64,000 nucleotides of DNA from Panicum virgatum (taxonomy: Eukaryota > Streptophyta > Magnoliopsida > Poales > Poaceae): NCBI RefSeq assembly GCF_016808335.1, contig NC_053137.1, forward strand, positions 6,709,904 through 6,773,903, in the 5' to 3' direction. Both the position numbers and the translations under genes were made by a program. This document shows positions 35,134-46,442 of the stretch, piece by piece. The notes under the pieces were generated by a model that saw only the letters and a program-made list of their open reading frames with translations, did not search any database and had not been told where the DNA came from. Each line of letters opens with the position of its first letter. The first letter of the stretch is position 1.

Positions 35134-35414
35134 AGCTTGGGAACACTTATAGAAGCTTATGTAAAGGCTATGTTGTTGTTGTTGTTGGCAAGCCAAAAAT
35201 CAACATAAAATTGTTGAATTGTTCTAATCGAATCGCTAGAAAAATATTCTAAAGAAGAACAGCATATTATTAAGTTGGAAAAAGTGTTTGCTTTCCTAAT
35301 CGACCGGTGTCTCCAGTGCTTTAACAAGAGATGTAAGAGTATATAGATTATTTTGGATAAGTTTTTCTTACTAGGCATGACGCCAAGGACGGCATGATCA
35401 AAAGTTCCCAAGCT
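35134..35414. mobile_element. Small foldback / MITE-like element
   Basis: A perfect 11-bp inverted pair AGCTTGGGAAC (35134-35144) and GTTCCCAAGCT (35404-35414) bounds 281 bp. No clear target duplication. A direct repeat TTGGCAAGCCAAAAA occurs at about 35109 and 35185. Confidence 0.4.
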
Positions 35415-36527
35415 CAGGATGGATTAACAAATTAGATCAAGCTGTAGTTGAAGTATAAATACTCAAGAAAGGAACAAGAGACAAACTAAACCCACCCAAA
35501 ACAGATAAGCTGTACCTTGTTGCAATGTCCAGTTTAATAGTGTCCAAAACACTTTCACTAAAAAAGGGAGCAAAATAACTTTCACAGTGACGAAGACTTG
35601 CGTAAGCCTGCCTATGATTCATTGCTAATTACTCTAATTTGCAAGATGAGATCATATATGTGCCAAAACTTGTGGTCATCATCAAATTGTGCATACTGGT
35701 CCATTAAACATTTAAACCAGACTCAGTCAATTTACTGGCTACAATACATATCAAATCACCGGCCATGAACCCGAAAAGATATGAGCTGAATTTGGATTGA
35801 ATATATTTGAAGAACACGAACGGAAAGAGACATGCAACATTTACCACAAGTGTGCTCACAAAGAAAAAGGATCAAGTGTGAAAAAGTACTGAATTTTTTT
35901 TCTTTGAAAAGGAAAAAAAGTAGTGAAATTACATTGATTTCTTCTGTATCAACGAGATTCGGAAACTTAGACTGCGCAGAAGCTTATTGAGGACATTTGT
36001 GGTTTCGAGATCAACTAATTGATTCAGCGCGTCCATCAAACAATAATTAAGCGCTTCATCAAGCCAATTGTTCATAATAAATCATTGTGCCTTGGGCTTA
36101 TCCATTCCGGTCAGGTCCTGTAGCCAGCTGAAAACGAAATGGCATGGGAGGTGTTGATCTAGAGAGCAATAATTTGGCTTCTTGGGACATCTTCCATACG
36201 ACCATACTCAAAACCGACCGGTTCTTCAGTCTGTTCTACGATAGAGAAATGGGTGCCATCAACTACTCTAGTTTTATGTATGCTAGTTTCGGCCACTACA
36301 ATTTCAAAAAAAAAAAAAGAGTTTCGGCCACTATAATGGATGTTACAATAATTGCAGCGTTTCATCTGCCAAATTCTGTATATATTATGAATGGATTTTT
36401 CATCATGCATCTAGTCAGATATTGTCGTACAGATACATGTACATGCATATATTTGGCCAAAATAAAAATGATTGATCATGGTAGAGCTACAGATTAAAAA
36501 CTACGTTTTCTTCTGAGAAAAAAAGGA

Positions 36528-36564
<37 letters not shown>

Positions 36565-37712
36565 GAGTTTCAGCACAGTACTGAAAACCATGTTCCCTAC
36601 GTATTAGAACCGAAATTCAAGATAGAAAGGGCCAAAAGTGCATACCACCAAAATAAGGCAAATATACACATTGTGTGTGATCTAAGAATTTCTCAAGAAA
36701 GGAAAAGGTGTGATGATACGGCAAGGTGGGTTTGTTGCTTCAGTACATGATCCATGTATCATGCATCTTTCATATGAGGAACCAAACCATCAGCTTTGCA
36801 AGGTGTAGCCTTCGGTTTTTAATGGGGGCAGAGAATAGTGGTTAGGGGACAGTGTAAGAATCAAGTCGTTGCACCAATAGATAGGAACAAATAACTACCC
36901 GTCAGGTAGGCCCCGTCTCACAAATACAAAATCAAAGGATCATGATCTGCCCTTATCACTGGTTAGCAAAAAAAGTTAATATACAAAAATGCTATATGAC
37001 ATGAAAATAGTATGCGTGTCTATTCGTGGAAGGTGTCAACATATATGTGTGGGTTTTTTCCCTCTAAACGTGAACTACATATTTTCCTAGACATAGTCAT
37101 CTTACCATGTCATCTGTGCTAAAGATATCCTTCTGACACGTTGTAGATAAGTCCAAAATATATTTTTTAATTGAACAGTTCGATCAAGACCCTGTAGGTG
37201 GCATGTCAAATGAACAGGGCCAATCTTATTTTTAGAACATGTTAGAATTCAATTATATGATAAAAAGGTTATTCAATAATTTTTATATGGTAAGAAGTCA
37301 TGCAGAGAATGTGTTCCATCACCATCTCTCTTAAATAGTCCCTCAAAGTCCACATAAAAACAATCAAGTGGAAAAGAACAAGCCATCCTCACTAACCAAG
37401 AAACACTTTACATGACTATCCGCTTGCAATATCATTCAATAAAACTAGCAAGCTTTCGATGACAAAAAAGTAGCAACACCAAGGAGAAAACTAGAAGCGA
37501 AAGCATATATGACAAATATAAAACATATTATCTTCTCTCATAGTATACCATTCACATTCTGTGACCTATAACTTATAGGTGATATATTAATTTGGGTAAA
37601 AGGAGAAACAAAAACTAGAGATTGCCCATATAGAAAGAAACACATAGCTCATACAAAATACCAATGCCTTCACAAAATTAGTAACAACCAAGAACAGGAA
37701 ATCTTTTTTCAC
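35415..37712. other. Intergenic, no supported gene
   Basis: AT-rich sequence. It contains a TC/CA microsatellite (listed) and a short direct repeat GTTTCGGCCACTA at about 36288 and 36322. No coding evidence. Confidence 0.55.
36528..36564. repeat. Compound (TC)n(AC)n microsatellite
   Basis: About 12 TC units are followed directly by about 7 CA units. Confidence 0.95.
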
Positions 37713-38250
37713 TCACCTGCATATTTCAAGGCCTCCAACTACAACAGGCCAAGACCACATCGCAACCAATCCAGCCACTGCCCGGCCGGACCAGGCAAGA
37801 GGAAAGCCAAGGCGCCAGGAAACGGAAAAGCCAAGGTTGCGGAAGCAAAAGGAAAAAGGGCACAGGCTGCCCGGCCACACGAGATCCCTTGGGGCACGCC
37901 GCGGCCGCTCTACCCGTGGCGGGCTCGCGCTTTCCGCACAGTACACGGAAGGCATCGCCCCCTGCGTGATGCGCCTGTGGCCGTCGCTGTCGCCGGTGCG
38001 CCCGGGCCACGCGCCGCGCGCCGTGTGTCCACCCCGCAGCCCCGGCTCGTACGCGGTCCCAGTGGCCAGTGTCCCCAGCCGCGCGAGAGGACTATGGCCT
38101 TTTTCTGATTTGCCCCTGGCTACGTGACCAGTTTACAGCTTTGACACCAGCTGCTGGTTTGCAGTTTTGGGACGGCAAGGGCGACGAGGTTCTCCTTCCC
38201 CGCTTTGGTATAGCAGGTGGTGTTAGTGTGGAGATCTGCTTAGAATGGTA
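37713..38250 (-). other. GC-rich island, possible minus-strand first exon
   Basis: A sharp GC rise in AT-rich surroundings. On the minus strand a good splice donor occurs (ATATGCAG|GTGAGTG at about 37719), preceded by GC-rich open sequence. No downstream exon or protein similarity could be recognised, so it may be the 5' exon of a non-coding or unrecognised transcript. Confidence 0.3.
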
Positions 38251-38928
38251 AAGATTGTTAGCTGTGTGATGCTTTGATTGGTAAAGCTAACGATGTTAAT
38301 GGAAAATGACACGTTTTGAAAAAAATAAGCCACACAATACGGAGGAATAAAGTCATTCAAGATGGTCACCACGAGTCTTATCAGACTGTCTAATGTCTGA
38401 CCAAACACGGACTTCTTGTGATTTGCCAATATATAAATATCAATTATCTATTCACATCAACTAGCAGAATCTAGAAAGAGATCTGTAGTTTTTTTTTCCA
38501 TCCACCGTAACGCAGATTCTATAAATGCTGCCTTGAAAAATTCTATAAATTTCCTCATCTAATTGAATAGCGGTCCTAATCTCAATTTATTCTGTTTCAA
38601 CGCTGTAATGCTGAAACAAGTAATTGCAAGAAGTGTAAACCTATCCGTCTGTACTTTTGCCTTGATTCCTCCACTATTCACGCACAAAACCACGGCAGCG
38701 GAGACAAGGGCAAAGTCCAAGAGGGCAAACTCGCCATTCGACACCCAAATGGCCTATCCCATAGAAATACCAGGCCAAAACCTGCAGTTTCCCTCGCCCT
38801 CCCGACAGTCAAGGGCAAATCCGTCACATAACCTTGCGCCCACGGAGTCCGGAGTCCCCCACCCGCCGTCTCCCGGTCACAACAGTGGCAACAACACCGT
38901 GACCCACCGCTCGGGCCCACCTGTCAAC
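38251..38928. other. Intergenic, no supported gene
   Basis: Mixed composition with only short unrecognised ORFs. Confidence 0.5.
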
Positions 38929-39204
38929 GGCTGTGTTTAGATGGAGTGAAAAAGGGTGCGAAAAGTCACATCACACACTGTAGCATGTTTCGTTTGTTTG
39001 TGGTAAATATTGTCCTACCATGACTTAACTAGGCTCAAAAGATTCGTCTCGCAACGTACATCAAAACTATACAATTAGTTTTTTTATTTACCTACATTTA
39101 ATACTCCATGCATGAGTCATTTGCTATATTTAATGTTTCAATGTGATGGAGATGTGATGGAAAGTTTGGATTTTGGGGTGGTTTTTGAGGGATCTAAACA
39201 CACC
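38929..39204. mobile_element. Tourist-like MITE
   Basis: The termini GGCTGTGTTTAGAT and GATCTAAACACACC are inverted. The interior has the common panicoid Tourist signature (TACAATTAGTTTTT, ACATTTAATACTCCATGCATG, GATGTGATGG). It abuts the next element, sharing the TAA at 39205-39207. Confidence 0.75.
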
Positions 39205-39207
39205 TAA

Positions 39208-39628
39208 GGCTATCTCCAACCATTCCCCCCATCCAACTCTCCCCAAACGTACTATTTACTATATTTTACTACCTCCCTCAAAAAGATTCCTCCCTCTATA
39301 ACTCCTTCTCTCCAACCATTCCCCTCATATCTATTCCCTCTATATACTATCACTCGTTAACTAACTATTTATTTATCATTTTTAAATTTTAAAAAAATCA
39401 TACAGTATTTGTACTGTTATAATACGCATTATCATCATGTTACGGGGCTCAAATGAGATTAATATCATGAAGAAACAATGTGATTAGAGATATAGGGGGA
39501 GTTGAAACTCACTTTATATATAGAGGGAGTTTCAACTCCCCCCGTATATAGGGGGAGCTTACGATTCTCCCCAAAGCTCCCCCTACGTGGGGTGGGGGGC
39601 CATATAGAGGGCACCGTTGGAGCAAGCC
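39208..39628 (-). mobile_element. PIF/Tourist-like MITE, same family as 32223-32646
   Basis: A 421-bp element has termini GGCTATCTCCAACC and CGTTGGAGCAAGCC and a TAA target duplication (39205-39207, 39629-39631). It is the reverse-oriented relative of 32223-32646. Confidence 0.85.
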
Positions 39629-39737
39629 TAACGTCGTCCTCGCCCCCGTCCCCACACCGCCTCCACCCACTACGCCACGGACTCTGCGGGCCCACCAGGC
39701 GCCACGTCACCCACCCTTCCTCCCTCTCCGGCCTCCC

Positions 39738-39748
39738 TCTTTATAGGA
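39738..39748 (+). promoter_or_regulatory. Candidate TATA box of the DUF506 gene
   Basis: CTTTATAGG lies in a CT-rich leader about 283 bp before the chosen start codon. Called by position and motif. Confidence 0.4.
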
Positions 39749-40022
39749 CCTCGCGGGCAACTCCACTGTCTCACTCCTCCGTCTCCGACTCTCCGTCTCC
39801 GTTGAGAAGAGAGCACCACCCGCCGGACATGGCCGACGCCGGCGAGCCTCCTGTGAGCGAAAACCACAACTAGGACGGTGTAGATAGGTACCGTTCGGTT
39901 CTAAACAAGGCACGCGGCGGGCGTCATTCTTGGTTTGTCAAGCGAGGGCGGTGGTTGTTTGGTGTGGTGGTTGCCGGCGGTCGATGACGTTTCTGTTCCC
40001 GGTCAGGAGCCAGCAGGGTGCG

Positions 40023-41287
40023 ATGGAGGGCAGGCCGCCGGCGCCGCCGAGGGTGTCGATGTTCCGGCGGCTGATGGTGCGGGTGACCCCGGCCGAGCGC
40101 CTGGCCGCGGACGACAAGGAGAGGGAGAAGGGGGAGAGGCCGGCGGCCGCCGGGGACGCCGAGGTCGGGTCGGTGGGGCTGGACCGGATGGTGCTGAGCT
40201 TCATGGAGGACAGCGCGGCCGTGGTGGAGCGACCCCCGCGGGGCCGCTGCAACTGCTTCAACGGCAACCAGGACGGCAGCGACGACGAGGACTCCGACTA
40301 CTTCCTCCCCTCCGCCTCCGCCCCCGCCGCCGCGCCGGCCGCGGCCGGCGACGCCTTGGAGCTGCTCAAGGTAGCCGCTCTCGTCCGGACTCATCTCGTG
40401 TCGCTTCTTCGCTTCCGGAAGAATCAATCGCTCGTCGCCGAGTGCGTCCACGAAATGATTTTGCTTTCCTCCCCCTTTCGGCGTCCGCATCGCAGGGCCT
40501 GGTGCAGTGCGCGACCACAGCGGAGCGGAACCTCCTCGCCGACGCGTCGCGGATCGCCGAGCGGTGCGGCAAGGGCGGCGGCTGTTCCGGCCGGAAGAAG
40601 GCCGACGTCCGGCGCGCGGTGGCGGACGGGCTCCGCGCGCTCGGGTACGACGCGGCGGTGTGCACGTCGCGGTGGGACAAGGGCCCCTCGCACCCGGCGG
40701 GGGAGCACGAGTACATCGACGTGGTGGTGGCGGTGGAGCCCGGGGCCGGGGCGGCGACGGCGATCCGCCTCGTGATGGAGGTGGACTTCCGGTCGGAGTT
40801 CGAGGTGGCGCGGCCCACCAAGGCGTACCGCGCGGCGCTGCAGGCGCTGCCGCCGCTGTTCGTGGGCACCCCGGACCGGCTCGGCCGGGTCGTGGCCCTC
40901 GTCGCCGACGCCGCGCTGCAGAGCCTCCGGAAGCGCGGGCTCCACTTCCCGCCGTGGCGCAAGCCCGAGTACATGCGCGCCAAGTGGCTGTCCCCGCACG
41001 CCCGCGCCGGCGCCCCGGACAAGCCGCCGGCGCCGCCCGCGCAGGCTTCTTCGCTGGCCGCGCCGGTGTCCGCCGCCAGCTTCGCCGGCGAGTTCGAGCT
41101 GCGGTTCGACGAGAAGCCGAAGGCGCCCGACGGCACCGCCGGCGAGGAGAAGAAGATCACGGCGGTGGTGTCGCCGTCGCCGTCGCCGTGGCGCCCGGAG
41201 GAGCCCGAGGCGAGCAAGCAGAGCCCGCCGGCGCCGGCGCCGCAGGCCAAGGGGAAGGTGGTGACGGGGCTCGCCTCCGTGCTCTGA
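40023..41287 (+). CDS. DUF506 / PDDEXK-like family protein
   Basis: Two exons, 40023-40370 and 40496-41287, joined in phase 0 across a 125-bp GT/AG intron, giving 379 aa. The N-terminal exon has a VGLDRMVLSFMED stretch and an acidic DGSDDEDSDYF patch. Exon 2 carries the family core: KADVRRAVADGLRALGYDAAVC, then SRWDKGPSHPAGEHEYIDV, RLVMEVDFRSEFEVARPTKAY, LPPLFVGTPDRL and LHFPPWRKPEYMRAKWLSP. The E-x-D-F-R-S-E-F element is the hallmark of this plant PDDEXK-like family (DUF506). Nuclease activity is not established for the family and function is unknown. The C-terminus is Pro/Ala-rich and poorly conserved. An upstream in-frame ATG at 39984 would add 13 residues; 40023 was preferred because it leads into the conserved MFRRLMVR-type start. 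Confidence 0.9.
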
Positions 41288-41769
41288 TCCCCCGCGCGGC
41301 GGCGTGCCGGATCGAATAACGCTAACGAGAACCCTCCTCCTGCGGCCACTAGCTAGCTGATCAAACCCAAGAACTCCACCTCCACCCAAATCCTCATTTT
41401 GTCGCCCTTTTTTTCCTTCGCGTTTCTCGATCCGTCCGACGGCCGGCTCCAGGTGTTTTAGCGGTTTTCCGGCTCCTCGGAAAAGAGAGAAAAACGCTTC
41501 TTTTTGTCCGGTTTCTTTTTTGTTTTTGTTCCGAACAGATGTTTCGGTTCTCCGGCGCCGGGTGAACGGAAGGAACCTGGAGGTTTGCGGTTCCTCGTCC
41601 CCTGGTGTCGAGAGGAAGACGAAGGAGGAACAGGCCTCATCGCCATGATCTGGGGTTCTGAACTACCTGTTGTAGTACTGTGGCCTCGTTTAGTTTGCGC
41701 TGTCATGTTCGTCAGGTCATGTCAGGCTTGTGATTTCAATGAAGAGGCACTAGCAAAAAAACAATCTAT
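41288..41769 (+). other. 3' UTR and flank of the DUF506 gene
   Basis: No ORF with support. Probably includes the 3' UTR. Confidence 0.5.
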
Positions 41770-41992
41770 GGCTGTGTTTATTTCGCGGAAAAGTTTCAAT
41801 TTTGATAATATAGTATATTTTATTATTATTTGACACATAATATTTAATTATAAATTAATTAGGCTTAAATGATTTATTTTATACTAATCTAATTGTGTAA
41901 TTAATTATTTTTCAACTGTATTTCATATTTTATATATGTGTCTATAGATTCGATGTGATGTGTACCGTAGATTTTTTAAAACTAAATAGGCC
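41770..41992. mobile_element. Tourist-like MITE
   Basis: The termini GGCTGTGTTTATTT and AAACTAAATAGGCC are flanked by CTAT on both sides. The interior is similar to 42835-43064 (GTGTAATTA, GATTCGATGTGATG). Confidence 0.7.
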
Positions 41993-41999
41993 CTATCTT

Positions 42000-42834
42000 C
42001 TCGATTTTTTTTGAAACAGTTATCTTGTGGATTCTGTAGTGGCAATGTTGCAAACAGTGTTGGTGATGGAGTCATCTCATCTGCTGAGCTCTGTTGCGAG
42101 CAGCTTTCGTGTTGACTGGGTCGACAGGCGAAGGTTACGGCGAGGTTTTTAATGGTTACTCGTCGAATTACAAGTGTTTTGCTAAATCTAGATAAATATT
42201 ATATCTAGATACGTAGTACATGATAAAATTATAGATAAATACTATATCTAAGATACATGATAAAATTATCATCTAGATTTGTTAAAATCATTTATAATTT
42301 ATAACAGAGTACTAAATTTGGAGCGGAATGGAGTACTAAATTTGGAACAGAGCGAGTACTCGGGAAGCAGCTGAAGACAGAGAAGTCTGAAGCACTGCCG
42401 GGCTGCCGCTGGCTGAGCTGAGCAGCTGAACGCAGCAGGGAGCCAGCGAGTGGCGGTGGCGGGGCGGTTACTGCGAGGGTGGGGCCCGGCGTCATTGACC
42501 AGCGAGGCGAGGGGGATATCGCTGGCGCCTGCCAGGTCGTCGTCGTACAGTGTGCTCTTGAGTTCCCTACTTCCCTGGGCGTGCGCGCAGCAGGCCTGGC
42601 CTGAGCTGCACTGCCGCGCTCGTGCCGTCTCGAGAGGCGCGTGGGCGGCGGCGACCGACGGCGAGGACGACGCGTGCGCGCGCAGGCCCATGACCACAGC
42701 GTGGGTTACGCTCTCGGCTCTCCTCCCACGGTTACCTCGCCCGTCTCCTGCCCCCCTTTGCCTCACCGCGGTACAGCTTTTTTAAGGACGGAGGAGTATC
42801 GTCCTGCTCGGTAACGAAAGAGAGAGAAGTATGT
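42000..42834. other. Intergenic with a GC-rich patch
   Basis: 42390-42780 is GC-rich and shares words with 43510-43680 (CGTCTCGAG-GCG, GACGACGCGTGCG, CAGGCCCA), so an old local duplication is possible. No protein family recognised. Confidence 0.45.
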
Positions 42835-43064
42835 GTTTAGTTAGTGAAAAAATTTGGATTTTGATACTGTAGCATATTTTGTTATTATTTGATAAATAAT
42901 ATTTAATTATGTACTAATTAGACTTAAAAAATTCATCTCATGCTAATCAGTTAGACTGTGTAATTAGTTATTTTTTCTAATTGCATTTAATGTTCCATAC
43001 ATGTGTCCAAAGATTTGACGTGACGGCTATTATAGAAAAATTTTTGGAAACTAAACAGAGCCAA
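42835..43064. mobile_element. Tourist-like MITE
   Basis: The ends GTGTTTAGTTAGTG and GGAAACTAAACAGAG are inverted. The interior has ACTGTGTAATTAGTTATTTT and AAAGATTTGACGTGACGG. Same family as 41770-41992. Confidence 0.7.
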
Positions 43065-43954
43065 CTTTTACTGCTGATCCTCGCGTCCAAAAAGAAATTT
43101 TTTATTGGTAGTAATTTCCCCTCCTGTGCAAAACAACAGCACACTTTGATCCCTCTGTAGGTGTGTGGGACGGGGGATCATGTGTCCGACCGGGCCAAAG
43201 TTAGCAAGATCGGGGGCCCCGTGGAGCGGAGCTCTGGTCAAGCAGATGAAATTTGTATGAAAATGGATTTGGATATTCCGAATATTCATCTTCTTTTTTT
43301 TACCATTTCCATCTTTTCTTTAATGAAAGCGAACAAATATTTTGAATATCCATCTTCTCGTTCGGTTCTATCAGAGGCGAGCACACACAGTGACAGTGGA
43401 ATACGAGCGGAAAGAGACGGTGGTGCATTTTGACCGGGTAAACAACTGCCCTGGAGTAGCAGATCGTACAGACAGGTGGGGGCAGGTTAGAGTCCCAGAG
43501 GAGAGAAGGGACCCACGCCCAGGTTAGGTTCCCTGCGGCGCCAGCGACCAGCAGCGAGTGCCTGCGCCGCGCCCGTGGCGTCTCGAGGGGCGAGGCCGAC
43601 GACGACGCGTGCGTGCGCGTGTCGCCTACCCTACCCTCGCCTCGCGCAGGCCCACCGCCCACGGCCGCGGCGTGGGTGTAGTACTGTAGTGTAGTGTAGC
43701 GCTAGCGCACGCTCACCGTGCTGCTCGTATCCCCTCCGTCTCCGAAGACCAAAAGTCTCCCGACTCCGACGACGTCCTCGGACTCCGTTGTGCTAAACCC
43801 GCACGACCTCCACAGCAACCACATCCATCAACCACTCAACGGCTAATTAATCAATTACTAACTACTAGTGTTAATTAATTAACCGATGAACTGGACCCAT
43901 GGCCGGCTGGACACCGGGCACGTTCAGCTTCGGCTTCGGCGCCACAGGATCTTA
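43065..43954. other. Intergenic / possible leader with a short ORF start
   Basis: A GC-rich, CT-rich stretch leads to an ATG at 43899 (MAGWTPGTFSFGFGATGS...), which runs straight into the PIF/Harbinger insertion at 43955. Whether this was a real gene is undetermined. Confidence 0.3.
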
Positions 43955-44555
43955 GGCTGGTTCCAACGGGGTCGCCGGTCGGTACCGACCCGGCTACCGA
44001 CCCGCGCCGGTCGGTAAGCGCGGAAACCGAGAGCGCGGGGCGGTAGCGCTACCGACCGGCCGGGCGGTCGGTACCGACCGGCGTTGGAGCCGCGCGCGGT
44101 CGGTACCGACGACCCGGCCGGTCGGGACCGACCCCGTGTCCGGTCGGCTGCCACGCGGTGCTCTGTGATTGGCCAACGGCTGCCACGTCAGCGCCACGTC
44201 AGCTAGCCGTTGCAATTAGCCGTTTTTGACCGTTTGGACTCCAAAAAATTCGAAATTTTTTTCAAAAAATCACAAATTTCATCCCCAACTCATCTATAAA
44301 TAGAGAGGGCTGGTTGGAGCTCATTCCACACCTCTCACTCCCCATTTTGCTGTGTCAATTTAAATCATAGAGCAACGCGTTCTGAAATGGTTAAGTCTGA
44401 AATAGAGAAGCTGACATGGCGCTGATGTGGCTGTGGGCTGAGGCTGCAGGCTGACTGATGGAGCGCTGGGGTCGAGTGGGCTGGCGAGAACTGACATGGC
44501 GCTGACGTGGCTGTGGCTGTGGGCTGGGGCTGCAGACCCGCTGTTGGAACCAGCC
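43955..44555. mobile_element. PIF/Harbinger deletion derivative
   Basis: A 601-bp element has termini GGCTGGTTCCAACGG and CTGTTGGAACCAGCC and a TTA target duplication (43952-43954, 44556-44558). The left half is dense in GGTCGGTACCGACC motifs. The middle has a TATAAATAGAGAGGG promoter-like box, as expected for a remnant of an autonomous element's 5' end. No transposase is left. Confidence 0.9.
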
Positions 44556-44558
44556 TTA

Positions 44559-46245
44559 TTACTGCCCGGCTGACCACAGGCTTTGCGTCCCGCGCTCGCA
44601 CGAGAACGCTGGCAGATCGAGGCAAAGCCAGCCGTTTGCAGTTTCGAGCAGACAGTCGCGGCGTCCAAGGGTAAACAAGAAGAAGCGAGCGCGAGGAACG
44701 GCAACACCTCCCCAGTCCCCTCCAGTTCGCTCGCACGCACGCATATGGGCTGTGGCCGCCGCCGCCTCGGCCATGGGCGCATCGTGCTTTGGGGAAGCCT
44801 TGGGAGCAACGGAGTCGCCACGCTTGCCTTGCGTCTGCACCCGAGCCGCGCCCGCGCGCTGGTCTAGGAGGGGCGGCGAGGTGGAGCCCCAAGGCCACCG
44901 GTGTCGCTGGTCCCTTTACGACCCGGTGAACGCCCTTGCAATGCTGGGAGCAGAGGGGAAGCTCCTCCCTCCAGCCATGTTGTGCCGCACTGAATTAGGA
45001 AAGGGTTGGTTAAACTTATGATTCAGAAGATGGAAATTTACAGGAGCAGAGCATGTTGATTGTTGTACCTGAGAGGGAGCCCGGCCTGGCATGCTTTCCT
45101 TTGGCAACCACATGATTTCTTGGATTTCCAGTGATGGAGGAAAAACCACATGACAGTACTATCTCAGGTAACTGAACGTTCGCCTCGATCACCACAGGAA
45201 TGCTTATCACAGTTCCACGAGTTCGCAACCATCGCCGCGGCGCCGCCCCACCCAGAGCCACGAAGACGCTGTGATTCATGGGTGCTCGCTAGCTCACTGC
45301 CACAGTGCCACTGGATGACACAGCGAGAAAACAGGAAACTATAAGTTAGCTTTCAGTCACCAATCAGATATATAAGCACAGCTATAGGAACAGTACAGTA
45401 GGTTAAAAAAATGTATTTGGTAATTTCAACTTGTGGTAGAACCCAGTTTAATGGAATGACACAAAGATCTTAATTACTTTTCAATGCAAGCATGCTATTT
45501 TCATGAGAATCATTTAACTAATCCAGGCCCCAGATTGACAATTATGCAGCCACCACCCAGGAGCAGGGGCAGAGACTCATGGAGGCCATACCGGGCTATG
45601 CGCCCTTCTTCCATTTTATGTCTCGGTATGGCTGATTAGTTAGACAGTACATGTAAAATACATTAAAAGCTTAAATTTACTAATTTGGTCTCCGTACCAA
45701 AGTATTTCATGTTCAAGATCCAAGTTGTGGTGTTTCATCTCTATATTGGTCCCCTCCCGAATGCAGCTACTACGGCTTAAAGTAAAAATAAATGCATTAG
45801 TTTTACAGCTCCCACATAAAGTAAGTACCGTAGCACAGTTTCTTTATTTAAAGTATCAAGGTATTGATTCTGCACCAAACCAGATTCCCTGTCATTGGAA
45901 AATCCGTACGACTATAATAATGCCCATAATGGAATATACCAGATAAATCCCTACCTTTGGGGAAAAAATCATAGTAACTTTATCTCTAATTTACCAAGTC
46001 AATTATACTCAACTCATTAATGGAGAACCCAGTAAAAGCCCACAGATACAATGATAGACTGGCTATGCCCAAAAGTTTAAATGAAACCTACAGTGCATCT
46101 GCTACTCCACAACAGAAAGATTCCATCAAGCCAGACTGTTCCCAATTACTCTTGGGCACCTCAAATAAATTAGTTATATTCTGAAGAACAAACTGTGAAC
46201 AAGTTGGGGCAAACTTCATGAAAACATCTGGAAATCGAATCTGGG
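44559..46245. other. Intergenic, no supported gene
   Basis: 44580-45000 is GC-rich with overlapping ORFs on both strands, none resembling a known family. The rest is AT-rich. Confidence 0.5.
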
Positions 46246-46371
46246 GTGCACCTGTTTCCATAAAAAAAGGACGTACCCAGTGCCGTAGGCTCCCGCACTG
46301 CGCGGGGTCTGGGGGAGGTTATTAGCGGGAGGTCTTTCCCACACACCGTGCAATGTGCACCTGTTTCCATA
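46246..46371 (-). mobile_element. 5'-truncated Au-like SINE with a 17-bp target duplication
   Basis: A 92-bp body (46263-46354) is flanked by a perfect 17-bp direct repeat, GTGCACCTGTTTCCATA, at 46246-46262 and 46355-46371. On the minus strand the body ends CACTGGGTACGTCC followed by a T-run, as in Au-type grass SINEs. It lacks the tRNA-like head. Confidence 0.8.
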
Positions 46372-46442
46372 CTCCCAAAAAAAGGTGATGTAAGAAAGTA
46401 TGCCTACCTAGATATTTTACTTGCCTACTCAGAGTTCTGTAG

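Noticed and set aside
40366..41389. Long minus-strand ORFs (327 and 321 codons) opposite the DUF506 exon 2
   Set aside because: Shadows of a very GC-rich coding exon. Composition is low-complexity Arg/Gly/Ala and no family is recognisable, while the plus strand has conserved motifs.
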